NCBI GenBank assembly: GCA_017475765.1
Contig: JAFVEY010000017.1
Location: 1-64,000 of the forward strand
Reading direction: 5' to 3'
Length of the DNA stretch: 64,000 nucleotides
Source of the DNA: Clostridia bacterium
Lineage (GTDB): Bacteria > Bacillota > Clostridia > Oscillospirales > Acutalibacteraceae
Under the pieces are notes generated by a model. It was not told the DNA's origin. It saw only the letters and a list, made by a program, of their open reading frames with translations, and did no database searches. Position 1 is the first letter of the stretch. Each line of letters begins with the position of its first letter. Made by a program: the position numbers and the translations under genes. Of the stretch, positions 60,126 to 64,000 are shown piece after piece.

Positions 60126-60671
60126 TTAAGCTTCAGCCGGAGCTTCTGCCGGTGCAGCCTCTGCTGCCGGTACTTCTTCACCGCTCTTGTCAACAATAGC
60201 CTGTACAGCTCTTGCGAAAGATGCGATCGGTGCCTGGAATGCTCCGAGAACATTTGCGAGGAGAACCTCTCTGCTCGGAAGCTTTGCAAGGCTCTGGATC
60301 TTCTCAAGACTAATAACCTCATTATCAAGATAGCCTGTCTTGACTGCAAAAGTCTTATGTCCGTCAGCAAACTTCTGAAGAATACGAGCTGCTGCTACAT
60401 AATCATCCTCGCTTGTTGCGATTGCAGATGTTCCGTTGAGTACGCCCTCAACACCATCAAGTCCTGCCTTCTCAGCTGCACGCTTTATGAGTGTGTTCTT
60501 AACAACTGTGTATTTAACACCGGATTCACGGAGTTCCTTACGAAGCTTTGTATCGTCCTCAACAGTAATACCCTCGTAATTAACGATAATACCTGCAACA
60601 GAACCCTGAATTCTTTCAGCGAGATCATCAACGATCTTCTGCTTTTGCTCTAAAACCTTCTGACTTGGCAA
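60126..60671 (-). CDS. rplJ: 50S ribosomal protein L10
   Basis: 181 residues. N-terminal rRNA-binding domain (KIVDDLAERIQGSVAGIIVN, VVKNTLIKRAAEKAGL) and C-terminal helix that docks L7/L12, ending in an Ala/Glu/Pro-rich tail. The start codon is a TTG at 60671 with CAAGGAGGTGAATTG before it. L10 bound to L12 represses its own synthesis through the leader at 60698-60821. Confidence 0.96.
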   Translation of the reverse strand: MPSQKVLEQKQKIVDDLAERIQGSVAGIIVNYEGITVEDDTKLRKELRESGVKYTVVKNTLIKRAAEKAGLDGVEGVLNGTSAIATSEDDYVAAARILQKFADGHKTFAVKTGYLDNEVISLEKIQSLAKLPSREVLLANVLGAFQAPIASFARAVQAIVDKSGEEVPAAEAAPAEAPAEA

Positions 60672-60697
60672 AACAATTCACCTCCTTGAAATATGAC

Positions 60698-60821
60698 GCA
60701 AAAAGCGCCCTCCCATTTCCGAGAAGGCGCAGAAATTACACTAAAATAATTACAAACGCATACCTCGGCAGGCGGGAAACCCTTTATGCTTAAAAGCACC
60801 TGCTGTCTTTGGTCAACAGCA
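60698..60821 (-). ncRNA. Ribosomal protein L10 leader with attenuator
   Basis: The minus-strand transcript contains GACCAAAGACAGCAGGTGC and CCTGCCGAGGTATGCG, as in the L10 leader family that binds L10(L12)4. Its end is a terminator hairpin: GCGCCTTCTCG with GGGAGGGCGC (60705-60730) followed by TTTTTGCG. Free L10 would favour termination and so lower rplJ, rplL and rpmB expression. Confidence 0.85.
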
Positions 60822-60827
60822 ATATTT

Positions 60828-60856
60828 ATAATACCACACCGAAGTGCGTATGTCAA
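60828..60856 (-). promoter_or_regulatory. Promoter of rplJ-rplL-rpmB
   Basis: On the minus strand TTGACA (60851-60856), 17 bases, TATTAT (60828-60833). It lies between rplA and the L10 leader, so rplJ-rplL-rpmB are separately transcribed in addition to any read-through. Confidence 0.8.
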
Positions 60857-60872
60857 GTGTTTTTTTCTAAAA

Positions 60873-61574
60873 TCAAACGGAACCGCTGATTTTGGACGGG
60901 TTGATCTTTACTGCCGGTCCCATTGTGGTTGCAACAGCACAGGATCTGATGTACTGACCCTTTGCAGCAGCCGGCTTAGCCTTGATAATAGCACCGATAA
61001 GAGCATCAAAGTTTTCGTTGATCTTATCTGTACCGAATGAAACCTTGCCGATCGGGCAGTGAATGATATTTGTCTTATCAAGACGATACTCGATCTTACC
61101 TGCCTTAGCTTCTTTGATAGCCTTAGCAATGTCAGGTGTAACTGTGCCTGCCTTCGGGTTAGGCATAAGACCTCTCGGACCGAGAACCTTACCCAGACGG
61201 CCGACAAGACCCATCATATCAGGTGTTGTGATCAGCACGTCAAAATCCAGCCAGCCTTCGCTCTGGATCTTGGTGGTAAATTCCTCTGCGCCCACATATT
61301 CAGCTCCTGCTTCCTGAGCCTTCTGAACATTGTCGCCCTTGCAGATTGCAAGAACTCTTACCTGCTTGCCTGTACCGTTCGGAAGAACGATAGCGCCTCT
61401 GACCTGCTGATCAGCATGACGTGAATCAACGCCAAGCTTTACATGAAGCTCAACGGTTTCGTCAAACTTATCGGTACCTGTTTTCAGACAAACATCAATC
61501 GCTTCTTTAGCGTCATAAGCTTTTGTCTTGTCGATAAGCTTTGCAGCATCGACATATTTCTTACCGTGTTTCAT
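60873..61574 (-). CDS. rplA: 50S ribosomal protein L1
   Basis: 233 residues, full length. [20 protein letters not shown] at the start and the L1 signature [20 protein letters not shown] in the middle. L1 builds the E-site stalk, binds 23S rRNA, and represses its own operon. It lies 56 bases after rplK with TAGGGAGGAAAAC before the ATG. Confidence 0.97.
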   Translation of the reverse strand: MKHGKKYVDAAKLIDKTKAYDAKEAIDVCLKTGTDKFDETVELHVKLGVDSRHADQQVRGAIVLPNGTGKQVRVLAICKGDNVQKAQEAGAEYVGAEEFTTKIQSEGWLDFDVLITTPDMMGLVGRLGKVLGPRGLMPNPKAGTVTPDIAKAIKEAKAGKIEYRLDKTNIIHCPIGKVSFGTDKINENFDALIGAIIKAKPAAAKGQYIRSCAVATTMGPAVKINPSKISGSV

Positions 61575-61630
61575 TGTTTTCCTCCCTATTGAGTGGTAAA
61601 ATCGGATTCAGTTTCCTCCCACTTGGGTCA

Positions 61631-62056
61631 TTAATCTACTACTTCGATACCCATTGAGCGGGCTGTACCTGCGATCATTGAGACAGCAGCCTCAATTGTA
61701 GCGGCATTAAGATCCGGCAGCTTCTGCTCGGCGATCTTCTGTACCTGCTCTTTTGTGATCTTAGCGACCTTTTTCTTGTTAGGTTCACCCGAAGCTGTTT
61801 CAATTCCGCAAGCCTTCTTTATCAGAACTGCTGCGGGCGGGGTTTTTGTTACAAAAGTAAACGAACGGTCTGCATAAACTGTGATTACAACAGGAATTAT
61901 AAGACCTGCATCGTTCTTTGTGCGCTCATTGAATTCCTTTGTGAACGCACTAATGTTTACACCGTGCTGACCTAATGCAGGACCAACCGGCGGCGCCGGG
62001 GTTGCTTTGCCGGCAGGTATCTGAAGCTTTATCAAGCCTGTTACCTTCTGAGCCAT
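61631..62056 (-). CDS. rplK: 50S ribosomal protein L11
   Basis: 141 residues. The N-terminal domain has [20 protein letters not shown] and [14 protein letters not shown]; the C-terminal RNA-binding domain ends [14 protein letters not shown]11 sits at the GTPase centre and is needed for the stringent response. TTTTGGAGGTGC precedes the ATG. Confidence 0.97.
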   Translation of the reverse strand: MAQKVTGLIKLQIPAGKATPAPPVGPALGQHGVNISAFTKEFNERTKNDAGLIIPVVITVYADRSFTFVTKTPPAAVLIKKACGIETASGEPNKKKVAKITKEQVQKIAEQKLPDLNAATIEAAVSMIAGTARSMGIEVVD

Positions 62057-62179
62057 TTTTTTGCACCTCCAAAATTCGTGGTAAATGTCGGAGCGATATC
62101 AGAATTTGTCGCTTCCTCCCACCAGGGATACTGATCCCTCTATAATAACGGATAACCCGTTATTAACCTGTTTTTCCTG

Positions 62180-62896
62180 TCAGTCTGCCATTTCAACATC
62201 TGTTGCTGACAGATCAACAGGTATCCTGCGCCCGAACATATTTCCTATGACGGTCACAGTATTGTTTTCTTCATCGACTGATTCGACTACGCAGACAGGA
62301 TCCTCGAACGGACAATACTGACCGATGATGCGGACGGTATCACCTGCCTTGAACTTTGATCTGAATTCTGCCGGAGCATCCTTCTCGTCACCTTCAAGAC
62401 CCAGCTCCCTTACTTCCTCTTCAGACAAAGCAGGCGGAGCATTGTGGACAATTGAGCCGGCAACCTTTTCGGTTGCGTTCATTGAGTTAAGACCGACAAA
62501 GCCTGTGCAGCCTCTTACAGATCTAACCACATTCTGATTATCGTCAGACATGATCATTTTTATAAATACATAGCTCGGAAATATTTTAAATTCCGTAATA
62601 ACTTCTGTATCCTCTTCAATGTAGTCGCCGTTCTCGTCTTTTTTGAACTTTCCGTCCTTGCCCTTGACCTTCTTTTTGACGATCTCACGCACTTTCTCGA
62701 TCGGAATGACGACATCCTTGATCTGATCCTGCAAGCCCATATTTTCCACTTTTTGTTTTAGTGTTGTGAGTACCTTGTTCTCGTATCCGGAATATGTATG
62801 AACGATATACCATTTTGCCTCAGCGGCGGTTTCGGAAGTATTTTCAACTGCATTGCTGATGGTTGCTTCCTCACCTGTAATCTGGTCATTGAACAT
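62180..62896 (-). CDS. nusG: transcription termination/antitermination protein NusG
   Basis: 238 residues, somewhat longer than the usual 175-185. A 27-residue acidic lead precedes the NGN domain (WYIVHTYSGYENKVLTTLKQ, then FPSYVFIKMIM), which contains a Lys-rich insertion (about 75-95, KVKGKDGKFKKDENGDYIEE), and a linker of about 25 acidic residues precedes the KOW domain (KAGDTVRIIGQYCPFEDPVC). NusG binds RNA polymerase and links it to ribosomes or Rho. It lies downstream of secE as in most bacteria. Confidence 0.95.
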   Translation of the reverse strand: MFNDQITGEEATISNAVENTSETAAEAKWYIVHTYSGYENKVLTTLKQKVENMGLQDQIKDVVIPIEKVREIVKKKVKGKDGKFKKDENGDYIEEDTEVITEFKIFPSYVFIKMIMSDDNQNVVRSVRGCTGFVGLNSMNATEKVAGSIVHNAPPALSEEEVRELGLEGDEKDAPAEFRSKFKAGDTVRIIGQYCPFEDPVCVVESVDEENNTVTVIGNMFGRRIPVDLSATDVEMAD

Positions 62897-62918
62897 AGTA
62901 TCTCCTCCGTATTACGAA

Positions 62919-63164
62919 TCAATTTCCCGCAACATTCATCACAAGTCCGAACAGCTTCTGAAGACCGAAGTCCAGACCGAAGATCACCGCACCGACAATC
63001 AGCATTGCCAGAAGCACCAGACCCATATTTCTGAAGGTTGTCTTCGGGGTCGGCCATACGATCTTCTTTATCTCGCTTTTGGTATCACGGAAGAACTTAG
63101 CAATGCCCTTGCCCATTCTTACGAAAACATTGGGCTTTTTTTCAGGAGCTTTTTTCTTTGCCAT
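62919..63164 (-). CDS. secE: preprotein translocase subunit SecE
   Basis: 81 residues. A basic head (MAKKKAPEKKPNVFVRMGKG) is followed by the SecE signature FFRDTKSEIKKIVWPTPKTT (about 24-43) and one membrane helix (about 48-70). It clamps SecY in the translocon. ACGGAGGATTAC precedes the ATG, and rpmG lies 17 bases upstream. Confidence 0.95.
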   Translation of the reverse strand: MAKKKAPEKKPNVFVRMGKGIAKFFRDTKSEIKKIVWPTPKTTFRNMGLVLLAMLIVGAVIFGLDFGLQKLFGLVMNVAGN

Positions 63165-63181
63165 AGTAATCCTCCGTTCAA

Positions 63182-63331
63182 TTACTTAGTCTCTTTGTGC
63201 AGAGTATGCTTTTTGCAGAATCTGCAGTACTTGTTCATCTCAAGTCTGTCGGGATCGTTTTTCTTGTTTTTCATTGTGTTGTAGTTGCGCTGTTTGCACT
63301 CTGTGCAGGCTAGTGTTATTTTTACTCTCAT
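63182..63331 (-). CDS. rpmG: 50S ribosomal protein L33
   Basis: 49 residues, starting [20 protein letters not shown] and ending [16 protein letters not shown]. Both CxxC pairs are present, making it the zinc-binding form. CGGGAGGTGC precedes the ATG by 5 bases. It is the first gene of the rpmG-secE-nusG-rplK-rplA operon. Confidence 0.96.
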   Translation of the reverse strand: MRVKITLACTECKQRNYNTMKNKKNDPDRLEMNKYCRFCKKHTLHKETK

Positions 63332-63412
63332 GTCGGCACCTCCCGGTATTTCGGAATAATTTAGCCTCCCTCAAAAAGGCACAAAAAAATAAACCCCTTC
63401 TGAGGTATAATA

Positions 63413-63441
63413 ACTATACCACATCCGGAGCTTATTGTCAA
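63413..63441 (-). promoter_or_regulatory. Promoter of the rpmG-secE-nusG-rplKA operon
   Basis: On the minus strand TTGACA (63436-63441), 17 bases, TATAGT (63413-63418); leader about 75 bases. Confidence 0.85.
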
Positions 63442-63489
63442 GTCTTTTTTACCTCATTATTGCAATTTTATTTTGCTCTTTTATTTTGC

Positions 63490-64000
63490 TTACCTGTTAT
63501 TCAGCGTATCGGTAATATAGCTTCTTGTCTTTTTCGGTTTTTCTGGTTTGATCTTCTTTCCTCTGAGCTTTCTTGCGGCTTTGGCGATTTTTTTATTGTT
63601 GTCTTCAAATGCCGAAATAAGGACTTCAAATTTTTCGTCGCTTTCGACACAATTAAGCAAAAGATAAGTGATAATACCCTTTGTGTCGAGGTCGCCCGCC
63701 TTATAGATTGCTGCAAGTCCGGCAGATATCTTCTCCAGCTTGCCCTGATTCGACTTTTCCGCCAGTTCTTTGAATCTCGGAACGATTTTTTCCTCTGCAA
63801 AGGTAATCCCTCTGAAATCCTCATAATGAGCCTTCTCATAAGCGATCTCTTCCTTCAGCTCCGGAAAATATGTCACCAGTCTGTTGGCAAGGAAAAGAGG
63901 ATTGACTGTGTTTTCTCCATCCTTTTTACGCTTTTTCTGTTTCTGCTGCGCCGCCGTCTGCTTTGGCCCTCTGATAGTTTCGGCAAAGTCATCGCCGATG
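63490..64000 (-). CDS. hypothetical protein, C-terminal part
   Basis: The frame is open to the right edge of the window, so at least 169 residues are the C-terminal part of a longer protein. Visible are a Lys/Gln-rich basic stretch (TAAQQKQKKRKKDGEN), then helices (ELKEEIAYEKAHYEDFRG, FEVLISAFEDNNKKIAKAAR) and a basic end (KKIKPEKPKKTRSYITDTLN). An internal GTG at 63876 has no ribosome binding site and is not a convincing start. It could be a nucleic-acid-associated protein from its charge, but the family is not recognised. Confidence 0.7.
   Translation of the reverse strand, partial: IGDDFAETIRGPKQTAAQQKQKKRKKDGENTVNPLFLANRLVTYFPELKEEIAYEKAHYEDFRGITFAEEKIVPRFKELAEKSNQGKLEKISAGLAAIYKAGDLDTKGIITYLLLNCVESDEKFEVLISAFEDNNKKIAKAARKLRGKKIKPEKPKKTRSYITDTLNNR

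Noticed and set aside
60880..60920. Hairpin AAAATCA/TGATTTT at the end of rplA as terminator
   Set aside because: It lies in the coding end and is followed by A-rich, not T-rich, sequence on the minus strand.
62143..62165. Hairpin TAATAACGG/CCGTTATTA between nusG and rplK as terminator
   Set aside because: No T tract follows on the minus strand and rplK would be cut off; it may be an RNA structure of unknown role.

Overview
The window looks like chromosome from a low-to-moderate GC Gram-positive anaerobe of the Clostridia, most likely a Ruminococcus-like member of the Oscillospirales. This is inference from gene content: an NfnAB-type flavoenzyme pair, a thioredoxin reductase homologue without the NADPH motif, a surface type I pullulanase, DUF4364, VanW and YfhO proteins, strong GGAGG ribosome binding sites, and TTGACA-17-TATAAT promoters. 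No rRNA, tRNA, CRISPR array, insertion sequence or prophage was seen. Most of it reads as core chromosome with small lineage-specific islands.

Layout. 1-5.6 kb: start of a Wzz-like polysaccharide chain-length protein (cut by the window edge), a small secreted C-terminally anchored protein, a thioredoxin-reductase-like flavoprotein, a VanW-domain membrane protein and a GGGH-type glycolipid glycosyltransferase. 5.6-9.7 kb: a heterodimeric ABC exporter with one degenerate ATP site. 10-13 kb: an operon of a flippase-like membrane protein and two family 2 glycosyltransferases. 13-16 kb: Na+/phosphate symporter and an Rpn/PD-(D/E)XK protein followed by a broken second copy of its tail. 16.1-19.6 kb: rqcH, a NIF3-family gene, trmK and a DUF1858 protein. 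19.7-22.4 kb: a tight five-gene operon (cytidylate-kinase-like, lipoprotein, small unknown, left-handed beta-helix protein, Nudix). 22.5-31.4 kb: orphan oligopeptide-binding lipoprotein, Bax-inhibitor-1 protein, M3 oligoendopeptidase and a MacB-type ABC system whose permease carries a very long coiled coil. 31.4-37.3 kb: secreted CAP protein, DUF4364, a DEDDh exonuclease with zinc ribbon, and typA. 37.5-41 kb: pullulanase and a lipoprotein. 41-44.6 kb: aminotransferase and an unrecognised paralogous pair. 44.7-49.2 kb: secD-secF, pyrophosphatase, a FIVAR-like membrane protein, thioredoxin. 49.3-53.2 kb: overlapping ECF sigma factor, putative anti-sigma and YfhO genes. 53.6-56.1 kb: a zinc-ribbon leucine-rich-repeat protein and an apparently self-regulated MerR gene. 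56.4-58.7 kb: nfnA-nfnB. 58.8-63.4 kb: rpmG-secE-nusG-rplK-rplA, then a separately promoted rplJ-rplL-rpmB with an L10 leader, ending in a protein with an L7/L12 C-terminal domain. A partial unknown gene closes the window.

Themes. Envelope construction and export recur (VanW, glycolipid synthase, flippase-like, GT2s, YfhO, SecDF, anchored pullulanase). Redox genes are scattered but may interact: NfnAB makes or uses reduced ferredoxin, and the reductase homologue at 1186 could pass ferredoxin electrons to the thioredoxin at 48904. The most unusual items are the L12-domain protein beside rplL, the cytosolic zinc-ribbon/BspA-repeat protein, the overlapping sigma/anti-sigma/YfhO operon, the paralogous pair at 42.5-44.6 kb, and two proteins with non-standard C-terminal sorting signals. 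I did not find an unmistakable new multi-gene system.
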